From the NCBI GenBank assembly GCA_036310185.1, contig JAXJSH010000134.1:1-12663 (forward strand): 12,663 nt of DNA, read 5' to 3'. Each line of letters starts with the position of its first letter. Position 1 is the stretch's first letter. Below, piece by piece: positions 1 to 6,284 of the stretch. The DNA is from JALENY01 sp036310185. Lineage in GTDB: Bacteria; Bacillota; Clostridia; Lachnospirales; Lachnospiraceae. Both the position numbers and the translations under genes were made by a program. Under the pieces are notes generated by a model, which was not told the DNA's origin, searched no databases, and saw only the letters and a list, made by a program, of their open reading frames with translations.

Positions 1-65
1 ATAATGGGCACGCCATAAAAAAACGTCCGTCAATGTGCATCCGTGCCTTATATAAGTTTTCAACC

Positions 66-119
66 AAAAACAGGAATCAGACGAAAGTTATCCACGACTT
101 TCATCCGATTCCTGTTTTT
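66..119. terminator. Strong symmetric (bidirectional) intrinsic terminator
   Basis: A perfect 13-bp stem pairs 66-78 with 107-119, and an inner 6-bp stem pairs 83-88 with 97-102 around an 8-nt loop. Because the outer stem starts with five A and ends with five T, it gives a U-tract on both strands; the plus side continues into a further T-rich run. It lies 92 bp past the stop of the MBL hydrolase gene and can end that minus-strand transcript, as well as any plus-strand gene left of the window. The first 65 bases hold no supportable gene. Confidence 0.8.
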
Positions 120-210
120 ATTTTTTATGATTTTACTTTACCATCTTTTCACTTTATCTGAAAAAATTTTTACTGTTCTTCCGCATGCTTTTCTATTTTC
201 CCGGTTATCA

Positions 211-1821
211 TCACCGATCCCACTTATCACAAAGGGAATTGATCTGTCCGGTGAATTTTGCCAGATCTTTATTTGCCCCGTCTTTATTGCGGATAATAAC
301 GCTGAGAAGCCGCTGGCCTGCCTGCCAGAGACGTTCATATACTGTACTGGCTCTCTTGCGTCCCGCCGATTCTGCAGCATCTTTTTTGAAGGCAATGCCC
401 TGGGTCTCTTTTATGCAAACGTTGTTCGTAAGATCATATTCCGTGCCGCTGAACGGTGCCATCGTATCATATCCCAGCTCTGTCTTCAAAAGTTCTGCAA
501 AATGATCGCATACGGTATCATCTCCGTGCACCACGAAAACTTTTTTCGGTTTTTCTTTAAAAGCAGACGCCCAGTTCAGCAGCCCCCTCTGATCTGCATG
601 ACCGCTGATGCCCGGAAGCTGAACAATCTCCGCCTGAACGGAAATGGGCTCACCGAACAGTTTCACCTCTTTTGCACCTTCCAGCAGGGAACGGCCCAGT
701 GTATGATTCGCCTGATACCCCACAAACAGTACCGTACATTCCGGCCGCCACAGATTGTGCTTCAGGTGATGTTTGATTCGGCCGGCTTCACACATGCCGC
801 TGGCGGACAAGATCACCTTAGGCTGTTCGTTAAAGTTGATCAGCTTTGATTCGTCCGATGTAATGGAAAGCTTAAGGCCCGGGAATGCAATGGGGTTAAT
901 TCCCTGATTCACCAATTCCATGGCCTCTTCGTCAAAGCAGTCATTGGTGTGCTCGTTAAAAATTCCTGTTGCTTCCACTGCCAGCGGACTGTCCACATAC
1001 ACGGAAAATCCATCATGCCCCTGTATCATATGCTCTGCCTTAATCTGGCGCAGGAAATACAGCATCTCCTGGGTTCGGCCAACTGCAAAGGACGGCACCA
1101 CCACATTTCCGCCCCGGTCAAAGGTTTTCTGAATGATTTTTGCCAGTTCCGTCACAAAATCAATCCGTTCCCCGTGATTGCGGTCACCGTAAGTGGATTC
1201 AATCAAAACATAATCCGCCTCGTCAATGGTTTTCGGGTCGTTGATCAAAGGCTGATTTATATTTCCAATGTCGCCGGAGAATACGATTTTTGTCTCTTTG
1301 CCTTCCTCTTCCACCCATACTTCAATGCTGGAAGACCCAAGCAAATGCCCCACATCTGTAAAACGAACTTTAATCCCGGGCGCTATCTCCATAATTTTTT
1401 CATACGGACACTCCACAAAATGCTGAAGCACCCCCTGTGCATCCGCCATCGTATATGCCGGCACAAACGCCGGTTTTCCCTGGCGCTGTCCCTTACGGTT
1501 GCGCCACTCCGCCTCAAACTCCTGAATATGCGCGCTGTCCCGCAGCATAATGTCACAGAGATCACAGGTTGCCGCAGTTGCAAATACCTGACCGCGGAAG
1601 CCCTTTGCATATAAAAGCGGCAGATTGCCCGAATGGTCGATGTGCGCATGGGTCAAAAGTACAAAATCAACCTCGCCCGGCAAACCCGGTATTTCCTGAT
1701 TCTCATATTGATCCGCGCCCTGCTCCATACCGCAGTCCACCAGAAACTTTTTGCCTGCAGCCTCCAGATAATGACAGCTGCCGGTCACTTCATGATCCGC
1801 ACCGATAAAGGTAATCTTCAT
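211..1821 (-). CDS. MBL-fold beta-CASP metallohydrolase, likely RNA-processing type
   Basis: A 536-residue zinc-dependent hydrolase of the metallo-beta-lactamase/beta-CASP family (relatives include CPSF73/Ysh1-like nucleases), probably a cytoplasmic ribonuclease. Residues 1-200 carry the MBL core: the THAHIDH motif at 57-63 (H58, H60, D62, H63), H159 in VGHLLGS and D184 in SGDIG. The beta-CASP region spans roughly 210-400, with ESTYGDR (208-214), PSFAVGRTQE (243-252) and SASGMCEAGRI (339-349). H408 in SGHAD and H432 in VHGD complete the site. All metal ligands appear intact, so it should be active. The C-terminal ~60 residues are a basic tail. The ATG at 1821 was chosen because GGGGCGG lies 6 nt before it and MKITFIGAD is the normal family N-terminus; the reading frame runs back to a TTG at 1911 without family similarity. 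It is monocistronic, with a promoter about 200 bp upstream and a terminator downstream. The substrate is unknown. Confidence 0.93.
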   Translation of the reverse strand: MKITFIGADHEVTGSCHYLEAAGKKFLVDCGMEQGADQYENQEIPGLPGEVDFVLLTHAHIDHSGNLPLLYAKGFRGQVFATAATCDLCDIMLRDSAHIQEFEAEWRNRKGQRQGKPAFVPAYTMADAQGVLQHFVECPYEKIMEIAPGIKVRFTDVGHLLGSSSIEVWVEEEGKETKIVFSGDIGNINQPLINDPKTIDEADYVLIESTYGDRNHGERIDFVTELAKIIQKTFDRGGNVVVPSFAVGRTQEMLYFLRQIKAEHMIQGHDGFSVYVDSPLAVEATGIFNEHTNDCFDEEAMELVNQGINPIAFPGLKLSITSDESKLINFNEQPKVILSASGMCEAGRIKHHLKHNLWRPECTVLFVGYQANHTLGRSLLEGAKEVKLFGEPISVQAEIVQLPGISGHADQRGLLNWASAFKEKPKKVFVVHGDDTVCDHFAELLKTELGYDTMAPFSGTEYDLTNNVCIKETQGIAFKKDAAESAGRKRASTVYERLWQAGQRLLSVIIRNKDGANKDLAKFTGQINSLCDKWDR

Positions 1822-2020
1822 GCATATCCGCCCCTTTCCGTTTCCTTTTACTATAATGTATTCCGAATCTTTTGAAATCGATTTTTCACTGTTCCATAAA
1901 ATGGATTTCAAATCACATAATTATTCAAAAACCATCCTTCACAGAATGCCAGAATATATTTATTTGTTAAAGTCAAACATTTTGTTTCTGATTCCGTTAC
2001 CAAATTACTCTATTAGCTAC

Positions 2021-2051
2021 ATTATAGCACAGTCGTCTGAATTTAACACAA
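2021..2051 (-). promoter_or_regulatory. Probable sigma-A promoter (extended -10) for the MBL hydrolase gene
   Basis: On the minus strand a perfect TATAAT (2021-2026) is preceded by TGTGC, giving a TGn extended -10. A weak TTGTGT lies about 19 bp further upstream. It sits directly after the minus-strand terminator at 2081-2115 and would give a leader of about 190 nt before the ATG at 1821. I see no recognisable riboswitch in that leader. Confidence 0.5.
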
Positions 2052-2080
2052 GTTTACAGATATTTTATATTTACAGAGAA

Positions 2081-2115
2081 AAACCCCGCCTGCTCTTTAT
2101 CAACAGGCGGGGTTT
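2081..2115 (-). terminator. Intrinsic terminator on the minus strand
   Basis: A perfect 12-bp GC-rich stem (2081-2092 with 2104-2115) and 11-nt loop end in GGGGTTTTTCTC when read on the minus strand. It should end transcripts coming from the right (the 2296-2427 region and possibly the DUF6147-like gene). The plus-strand side ends in GGTTTGG, a much weaker U-tract. Confidence 0.8.
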
Positions 2116-2132
2116 GGTACTTTGTTAATAAC

Positions 2133-2163
2133 CAGCTGCCAGAAGTGGTGCTTATGGCAGCTG
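2133..2163. repeat. 9-bp inverted repeat with 13-nt spacer
   Basis: CAGCTGCCA (2133-2141) pairs perfectly with TGGCAGCTG (2155-2163). No T-run follows on either strand, so it is not an obvious terminator. It lies in the gene-poor stretch 1822-2613, between the short-ORF region and the minus-strand terminator, and could be RNA structure or a protein-binding site. Confidence 0.6.
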
Positions 2164-2269
2164 CAAAATAAAATGCTTATAACAAATTGATTATTTCTCT
2201 TTTGCTTTGTTAATAGTTACGTGTTTTTGTTTCAAACTTTAATCATAGATAGTTCGAACTTTTTTTCTT

Positions 2270-2355
2270 TATTCAGTTGTAATTCTGCGCATTTTTTACA
2301 TTAATGTAATTCTGATGCAGCCGGAGGGACTGCATCGTTCCATATTCAGTTGTAA
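2270..2355. repeat. 13-bp direct repeats flanking a hairpin and a palindrome
   Basis: TATTCAGTTGTAA occurs at 2270-2282 and again at 2343-2355, 73 bp apart. TGTAATTCTG also occurs twice, at 2279-2288 and 2306-2315. Between the long repeats lie a perfect 14-bp palindrome (TTACATTAATGTAA, 2296-2309) and a hairpin with a 7-bp stem, GATGCAG (2312-2318) with CTGCATC. So much repetition in under 100 bp suggests a small interspersed element or an operator cluster. I cannot say which. Confidence 0.55.
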
Positions 2356-2427
2356 GTTTTCGGACATTCGATCACCAATGCCCATACCGTTTGTTTCGAA
2401 CAGGTCCCCTCCTGTAAAAAGGACCAT
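2296..2427 (-). CDS. Doubtful 43-residue ORF, unknown function
   Basis: An open frame of 43 codons starts at the ATG at 2427 and ends with TAA at 2296. It carries two cysteines, C32 and C37, in a CSPSGC motif near the C-terminus. I do not recognise the peptide. A possible minus-strand promoter lies just upstream (TTGACA at 2516-2521, then 17 bp to TAAAAA), and a clear minus-strand terminator lies downstream at 2081-2115. Against it: the only SD-like sequence before the first ATG (AGGAT) is too close, the strong AGGAGGGG inside the frame has no start codon at a proper distance, and the 3' third is made of repeats. It may instead be part of an untranslated RNA or a repeat element. Confidence 0.2.
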   Translation of the reverse strand: MVLFTGGDLFETNGMGIGDRMSENLQLNMERCSPSGCIRITLM

Positions 2428-2456
2428 ATCCTGCACAATTTAATACCACAGAGTTG

Positions 2457-2497
2457 CTTTCCCGGTACGGAGAAGTTTGCGGGAAAGACTTTTTTTT
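2457..2497 (+). terminator. Terminator-like hairpin with T8 tract, plus strand
   Basis: CTTTCCCG (2457-2464) pairs with CGGGAAAG (2480-2487) around a 15-nt loop, and a run of eight T begins 2 nt later at 2490. It has the form of a plus-strand intrinsic terminator, yet no plus-strand gene lies upstream within the window. The T-run, read on the minus strand, also overlaps a possible -10 region (TAAAAA), so it may be a 5' leader hairpin of a minus-strand transcript instead. The 2498-2613 stretch to its right shows nothing else. Confidence 0.4.
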
Positions 2498-2613
2498 AAA
2501 TATCTTGCTTGTTTTTGTCAAAGTGTGTGCCAAAAAAATTGTTTTCGAACTTCCACCGACTGTTTACCGTGGCCACCGGCTTGCAAAACGGCTTTGTCCG
2601 GTTTGACTAACGG

Positions 2614-3111
2614 CTATTCCACCCAGATGCCGTCAGTTGCTGTTGTAATGCTTTCGATGGTGTCACCTTTAATGGCAATATGACCACCGCGGAGACGATA
2701 CCAATAACCGCCTTCAACTTTTTGCTCATAGTATACCGTATGCGCATATACATCCGTATCACTGGAGTTCCAACTTTCATAAGAATTCCATACACCAGTC
2801 TCCTCATTCAGTTGTTCCAGATACATGTTACAAATCACGGTATCACAGTACACATGACATGCAGTGGAACCCAAAATTCCCAATTTACGATCCCCTAGGT
2901 TGGATAGCTGTGCGGTTCCTTTATTTAAAATATTGCCACGTGTTAAAATCGATGTAGTATCCTCTACGACAGAATCGGTGGTTAATAAAGAACCATCAAA
3001 TGTCAATCCCGCCTGTTCTACACCAGCAGACACTTGTACCGTTGAAAACAACATGGTGCACATCATGGTCAGCATCAAAAAAAGAGCACCCACTCTTCTT
3101 TTTCTGTCCAT
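2614..3111 (-). CDS. Small secreted protein, DUF6147-like
   Basis: A 165-residue exported protein of unknown function. Residues 1-29 form a typical signal peptide: basic DRKRR, a hydrophobic stretch from about 9 to 25, and a likely cut after VSA (A29). The mature part (about 136 residues) has the pattern I associate with DUF6147: LTTDS, LTRGN at about 57-61, GSTACH, a Y/W-rich region with VEGGYWYRLRGGH, and a C-terminal TDGIWVE. The family function is not known to me; a cell-surface or secreted role is inferred from the signal peptide alone. The ATG at 3111 has AAAGGAGG 9 nt upstream. It lies 121 bp downstream of the DUF4367 gene on the same strand and has its own promoter signals, including an ECF-like one, so it may be a target of the neighbouring sigma factor. 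Confidence 0.85.
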   Translation of the reverse strand: MDRKRRVGALFLMLTMMCTMLFSTVQVSAGVEQAGLTFDGSLLTTDSVVEDTTSILTRGNILNKGTAQLSNLGDRKLGILGSTACHVYCDTVICNMYLEQLNEETGVWNSYESWNSSDTDVYAHTVYYEQKVEGGYWYRLRGGHIAIKGDTIESITTATDGIWVE

Positions 3112-3150
3112 CGGTTGTGTCCTCCTTTCTTTTCATTTGTAATGTCATTA

Positions 3151-3178
3151 CATATAAAAGAACGTCTGAAACTGTCAA
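3151..3178 (-). promoter_or_regulatory. Possible sigma-A promoter of the DUF6147-like gene
   Basis: On the minus strand a perfect TTGACA (3173-3178) is followed after 16 bp by TATATG (3151-3156). The distance to the start codon at 3111 is suitable. It overlaps an ECF-like promoter described separately, so only one of the two may be used. Confidence 0.45.
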
Positions 3179-3187
3179 AGTGTTACA
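3161..3187 (-). promoter_or_regulatory. ECF-sigma-like promoter before the DUF6147-like gene
   Basis: TGTAAC (3182-3187, minus strand) is followed after exactly 17 bp by CGTT (3161-3164). This resembles ECF promoters with an AAC-type -35 and CGT-type -10, such as the TGTAAC/CGAC pattern known for Bacillus sigma-X. It interdigitates with the sigma-A-like TTGACA. The match is short and could be chance. Confidence 0.3.
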
Positions 3188-3188
3188 C

Positions 3189-3226
3189 ATTTAACAGTTT
3201 TATAATACATTTAACTTTTATTTAAC
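3189..3226. repeat. Three ATTTAAC (GTTAAAT) heptamers upstream of the DUF6147-like promoter
   Basis: ATTTAAC occurs at 3189-3195, 3209-3215 and 3220-3226, with start spacings of 20 and 11 bp, close to helical phasing. The first copy is about 10 bp upstream of the TTGACA of the minus-strand promoter. Direct repeats in this position often bind activators, but the region is very AT-rich and no regulator can be named. Confidence 0.35.
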
Positions 3227-3232
3227 ATTTTA

Positions 3233-4033
3233 TTAATAGTACATACTTTCTATCAACCTTTTCATTACATCTATATCTACTTTTCCTGAAATATTATATT
3301 CCGTATTATTATAATTCCATTCTGCAACTACCGCCGGAACCTCATCATTCATGGTTTCTATTTTTTTAATCAAAACTTTACCATATTGGGTTTTCATCTC
3401 TATTTTTTCTAATATTTCTCCATCATAATTCAAGTCAGAGGTTGTATCTATATCTGCCCCTTGCATACTCAATACCATAACTTGATCATTTACCGCATAA
3501 TATACAAACGCGACTTGTAATAATTCATTATATTCATACGAATCAAATTGCATCTCTGCAGGTCGTTCTAAAAATTCCGGCACCTGTATCCCCGTTTTTT
3601 CTTCAATCTCCGCTGCTGCTTCATTTTCCGGCAATTCAGTTTTCACTCGATTTTCATCATTGTTAACTACCGTACTGCTCTCCTGCCCAATCAAGCGTTC
3701 CACACTCTCCATCCACCACATACGGGTTGCCTCGCTGGACATGGTAAACGTGAAAAGGCAAACGAAGATTGCTGCACATGCCACCAGCGCCTTTGCCACA
3801 CCGGAAAATTGTCTTTTTTCTTTTGCAGGCATTTTCACTGTCCCTTCTCCGCCAGTGCGATCCCGCTCCTCCATTTTCCGCTGCAGTTCCTCAAAACTTT
3901 TTTCTATATCAAAATCCGGAGATTCCTCAAAAGTAACCGGCCCCAGCTCTTTTTCCAGGCGTTCTCCTTCCCGCATAATCTCCTCATGAATGATCCTGTC
4001 TGCTAAATCCTGATCTTTCTTTTTTCCTTGCAT
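3233..4033 (-). CDS. Membrane-anchored DUF4367-type protein, probable anti-sigma factor
   Basis: A 266-residue protein with an acidic/basic cytoplasmic N-terminus (rich in E, K, R), one membrane helix at about 79-99 (GVAKALVACAAIFVCLF), and an extracytoplasmic part ending in a domain from about 150 onward resembling DUF4367. That layout is typical of Clostridia anti-sigma or sensor partners of ECF sigma factors. The frame is open to an ATG at 4084, but no SD precedes it; the ATG at 4033 has AGAGG 6 nt upstream and leaves room for the murG promoter, so I prefer it. The likely partner, the sigma factor at 5236-5757, is separated by murG on the other strand. No zinc-binding anti-sigma HxxxCxxC motif is seen. 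The role as anti-sigma is inference; a cell-envelope lipoprotein-like sensor is the alternative. Confidence 0.8.
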   Translation of the reverse strand: MQGKKKDQDLADRIIHEEIMREGERLEKELGPVTFEESPDFDIEKSFEELQRKMEERDRTGGEGTVKMPAKEKRQFSGVAKALVACAAIFVCLFTFTMSSEATRMWWMESVERLIGQESSTVVNNDENRVKTELPENEAAAEIEEKTGIQVPEFLERPAEMQFDSYEYNELLQVAFVYYAVNDQVMVLSMQGADIDTTSDLNYDGEILEKIEMKTQYGKVLIKKIETMNDEVPAVVAEWNYNNTEYNISGKVDIDVMKRLIESMYY

Positions 4034-4058
4034 CTGATTCCTCTTCTTTGATTGTGAC

Positions 4059-4087
4059 TTGACTTTTTCAAAATTCTGTCTCATATT
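4059..4087 (+). promoter_or_regulatory. Possible sigma-A promoter of murG
   Basis: TTGACT (4059-4064) and CATATT (4082-4087) are separated by 17 bp, about 45 bp before the murG ATG. If the DUF4367 gene starts at 4084 this promoter would lie inside it; with the preferred start at 4033 it is intergenic. Confidence 0.4.
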
Positions 4088-4131
4088 TATAGATGTATAA
4101 ATTTTATCTAGTTCAGGAGGTTTCTTTTCAT

Positions 4132-5199
4132 ATGAAACACATTGTACTAACCGGCGGCGGAACAGCCGGCCATGTTACACCAAATATCGCCATGCTCCCG
4201 AAACTGCAGGAGATGGGTTACAAAATATCTTATATCGGCTCCTACGACGGTATGGAGCGCAAACTGATCGAAGAACTGGGTATTCCCTATTACGGTATTT
4301 CCTCCGGGAAACTGCGCCGTTACTTCGACTGGAAAAACTTTACCGATCCATTCCGCGTCCTGAAAGGATTCGGTGAGGCAAAAAAACTGTTAAAACAGTT
4401 AAAACCGGATATCGTTTTTTCCAAAGGCGGTTTTGTTACTGTTCCGGTGGTTATTGCTGCTGGGCGCAGCAAGATTCCGGTACTGATTCATGAGTCTGAC
4501 ATGACTCCGGGTCTGGCCAACAAACTCTGTCTTTCTTCTGCAACCAAAATCTGCTGTAATTTTCCGGAGACCGTGGAAAACCTTCCGGCAAACAAAGCCG
4601 TTGTTACCGGTACTCCAATTCGTCAGGAACTTTTAACCGGCAGCCGCAAAGAAGCACTCGCCTTTACCGGACTTTCCGGCAAAAAACCGGTTATGCTGAT
4701 CATAGGCGGAAGCCTTGGTTCTGTCGCTGTCAACAATGCAGTTCGTGCAGCCCTTCCGGAACTTCTTCCGGATTTTGATGTCATCCATCTGTGCGGAAAA
4801 GACAAACTTGACCCTTCTCTTGATAACACAGAAGGATATCGCCAGTATGAATATATTAAGAAAGAACTGGCGGATCTGTTTGCATTATCCGACATCATCA
4901 TTTCCAGAGCAGGTGCCAACGCCATCTGCGAGATCAGTGCTCTGAAAAAGCCGAACCTGCTGATTCCGCTTTCTGCGAAAGCCAGCCGCGGTGACCAGAT
5001 TCTGAACGCAAGATCTTTTGAGCGTCAGGGATTTTCCTGTGTTCTGGAAGAAGAAGATGTGACCACAGCCACATTGGTTGACGCGGTTCGCAGTCTGTAC
5101 GAAAACCGCCAGAAATACGTGGATGCCATGGGAAACAGCACTCATACGGATTCCATCGATCACATCGTATCCTTAATCGAAGAATATCGATTAAAATAG
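4132..5199 (+). CDS. murG: UDP-GlcNAc:lipid I N-acetylglucosaminyltransferase (MurG family)
   Basis: A 355-residue GT-B glycosyltransferase that should transfer GlcNAc from UDP-GlcNAc to lipid I to make lipid II on the inner face of the membrane, the last cytoplasmic step of peptidoglycan precursor synthesis. Visible motifs: GGGTAGHVTPN at 8-18 (the MurG Gly-rich loop with H14; classic MurG has GGTGGH), SKGGFV at 97-102, HESDMTPGLANK at 120-131, the second Gly loop GGSLGS at 192-197, and SRAGANAICEI at 258-268, where E267 corresponds to the UDP-ribose-binding Glu, followed by DQ at 288-289. The ATG at 4132 follows AGGAGG by 11 nt and gives the family N-terminus; the frame also opens upstream at 4093. 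It stands alone, not in a division/cell-wall cluster, between a DUF4367 gene and a sigma gene on the opposite strand. Confidence 0.92.
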   Translation: MKHIVLTGGGTAGHVTPNIAMLPKLQEMGYKISYIGSYDGMERKLIEELGIPYYGISSGKLRRYFDWKNFTDPFRVLKGFGEAKKLLKQLKPDIVFSKGGFVTVPVVIAAGRSKIPVLIHESDMTPGLANKLCLSSATKICCNFPETVENLPANKAVVTGTPIRQELLTGSRKEALAFTGLSGKKPVMLIIGGSLGSVAVNNAVRAALPELLPDFDVIHLCGKDKLDPSLDNTEGYRQYEYIKKELADLFALSDIIISRAGANAICEISALKKPNLLIPLSAKASRGDQILNARSFERQGFSCVLEEEDVTTATLVDAVRSLYENRQKYVDAMGNSTHTDSIDHIVSLIEEYRLK

Positions 5200-5235
5200 A
5201 ATATTCCAAAAACAGAATCCTGCGGTGAAAAATTA

Positions 5236-5757
5236 TCACAGTTTTTCATATTCACAGCGATAGTTTTTCACCAGCCATTTCTTTGCCCGGCAGAGTTTGC
5301 TTCTTACCAACGAGGATGAGATGCCTAACTCCCGGGCAACTTCTTCTGCTGTATAGTCATATACCTCTATTCTCAGTACGATTTCATACCAATCGCGCCT
5401 GTGTTTCTTCAGATCTTCAAGAAGATGGGACGTAAACATCCTGCGATCTTCTGTCTGTTCCATAATCTCGAAAAACCGATTGCTTCCCACACTTTTATTT
5501 TCCGGCGGCAGTACCGTTTCGTTTCTGCGCATTTTTGACCGGTAATAATCAATCGCACGATTATAAGCAACTACCATAAGATATTTTCTTATCTCCTCCG
5601 GAGAACGTTCCTTACTGATTCTGTTTGCAGAGAGACGCATAAATACATCCTGACAAACATCCTGTGCAAGATGATAATCACGCAGTACTTTAAAAGCTAC
5701 GTCCATAACCATCAGATAATACTGGTCATAGATTTCTTTTAATCTCTTATTTACCAT
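5236..5757 (-). CDS. ECF-like RNA polymerase sigma factor
   Basis: A 173-residue two-domain sigma-70 family protein. Region sigma-2 spans about 6-75, with DVCQDVFMRL (33-42) and YLMVVAYNRAIDYYRS (59-74) for core and -10 recognition. Region sigma-4 spans about 115-165, with the helix-turn-helix AEEVARELGISSSLVRSKL at 137-155 for -35 recognition. No sigma-1.1 or sigma-3 domain is present, which fits the ECF class. It starts 19 bp after the HIT gene stop, on the same strand, with only a weak SD (GAGTAGAG), so it is probably co-transcribed and perhaps poorly translated. Such sigma genes usually sit beside their membrane anti-sigma gene; here the candidate, the DUF4367 protein, lies beyond murG about 1.2 kb away. 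The regulon is unknown, but an ECF-like site occurs before the DUF6147-like gene. Confidence 0.9.
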   Translation of the reverse strand: MVNKRLKEIYDQYYLMVMDVAFKVLRDYHLAQDVCQDVFMRLSANRISKERSPEEIRKYLMVVAYNRAIDYYRSKMRRNETVLPPENKSVGSNRFFEIMEQTEDRRMFTSHLLEDLKKHRRDWYEIVLRIEVYDYTAEEVARELGISSSLVRSKLCRAKKWLVKNYRCEYEKL

Positions 5758-5776
5758 TGCTCTACTCAGGAATACC

Positions 5777-6184
5777 TTAGTTTTCCTGCATTTTCTCCAA
5801 AATTTCTTCTTTGTCTTTATCCGTCAGCGTTCCGACTTTCCAGCCGAGCCCCACCTTGTCACCTTCATAACGCGGAATCAGGTGCATATGAAAATGAAAT
5901 ACGGTCTGTCCGGCCACAGCTTTGTTATTCTGTACGATGTTAAAACCATCACAGTCCAGAGCAGCTGTCATTTTCTTTGCCATTTTCGCAGCCAGTGCAA
6001 AGGCTTTCCCTGCCACATCTTCCGGAATCTCATAAATATCCGCATAATGCTGTTTCGGCAGAATGAGCGCATGGCCTTTGCTGGCCGGACCCAAATCCAG
6101 AATCACACGAAAATCCGCATCCTCATAAAGAGTTGCTGACGGAATCTCACCATTGGCGATTTTACAAAAAATACAATCTGACAT
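5777..6184 (-). CDS. HIT-family nucleotide hydrolase (Hint-like)
   Basis: A 135-residue histidine-triad protein. The catalytic HFHMH triad is at 97-101 followed by LIPRY. The N-terminal CIFC (C4, C7), with H46 in KQHYADI and H97, fits the zinc-binding version of the bacterial Hint subfamily. Such enzymes hydrolyse purine nucleoside phosphoramidates or related AMP-lysine-type bonds in the cytoplasm. Length and motifs are normal for the family. The ATG at 6184 has AGGAGG 8 nt upstream. It is the first gene of an operon with the ECF-like sigma factor. Its upstream region is shared with the divergent histidine kinase gene and contains a Spo0A-box match over the predicted -35. Confidence 0.95.
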   Translation of the reverse strand: MSDCIFCKIANGEIPSATLYEDADFRVILDLGPASKGHALILPKQHYADIYEIPEDVAGKAFALAAKMAKKMTAALDCDGFNIVQNNKAVAGQTVFHFHMHLIPRYEGDKVGLGWKVGTLTDKDKEEILEKMQEN

Positions 6185-6201
6185 TTTTTCTTCCTCCTGA
6201 A

Positions 6202-6230
6202 ACTATATTTTGTTATCTTTTGTCGAACAA
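6202..6230 (-). promoter_or_regulatory. Probable promoter of the HIT-sigma operon
   Basis: Read on the minus strand, TTGTTC (6225-6230) and TATAGT (6202-6207) are 17 bp apart and just ahead of the HIT ribosome binding site. The -10 matches 5 of 6 consensus bases; the -35 is weak, as is common for activated promoters. The Spo0A-box match overlaps the -35 element. Confidence 0.45.
6221..6227 (+). promoter_or_regulatory. Perfect Spo0A-box match (TGTCGAA)
   Basis: TGTCGAA matches the core Spo0A-binding consensus in 7 of 7 positions and lies in a TTTTGTCGAACAAAA context. It is in the 100-bp divergent region between the HIT gene and a histidine kinase gene, overlapping the -35 of the HIT promoter and 10 bp before the -35 of the kinase promoter. 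A given 7-mer is expected about 1.5 times by chance in this window counting both strands, so position is the main argument. Confidence 0.4.
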
Positions 6231-6236
6231 AAAACA

Positions 6237-6265
6237 TTGTTTTCTTTAATATGCAGTGCTACACT
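6237..6265 (+). promoter_or_regulatory. Possible promoter of the histidine kinase gene
   Basis: TTGTTT (6237-6242) and TACACT (6260-6265) are 17 bp apart, 20 bp before the ATG at 6285. Both elements are imperfect, so this is a moderate candidate. Confidence 0.35.
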
Positions 6266-6284
6266 TATATGCGAGGTGAAAATG

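Noticed and set aside
7..47. GGCACG/CGTGCC inverted repeat at the left edge
   Set aside because: Only 6 bp with a 29-nt spacer and no further signal; likely chance.
43..849. Plus-strand ORF of 268 codons
   Set aside because: It is antisense to the MBL hydrolase for most of its length, starts inside a terminator hairpin region, has no SD, and its product has no recognisable motif.
949..1614. Plus-strand ORF of 221 codons
   Set aside because: Entirely antisense to the well-supported MBL hydrolase; composition of a shadow frame.
1822..1911. 30-residue N-terminal extension of the MBL hydrolase (TTG start)
   Set aside because: No SD; the ATG at 1821 has a good SD and the family N-terminus.
2296..2497. 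6S RNA, SRP RNA or tmRNA
   Set aside because: The flanks of the central hairpin do not pair into a long rod, there is no SRP GGAAGGA-type tip loop and no tRNA-like acceptor end.
5216..5241. Terminator between convergent murG and sigma genes
   Set aside because: Only a bulged 3-4 bp stem before TTTTT, overlapping the sigma stop codon; too weak to call.
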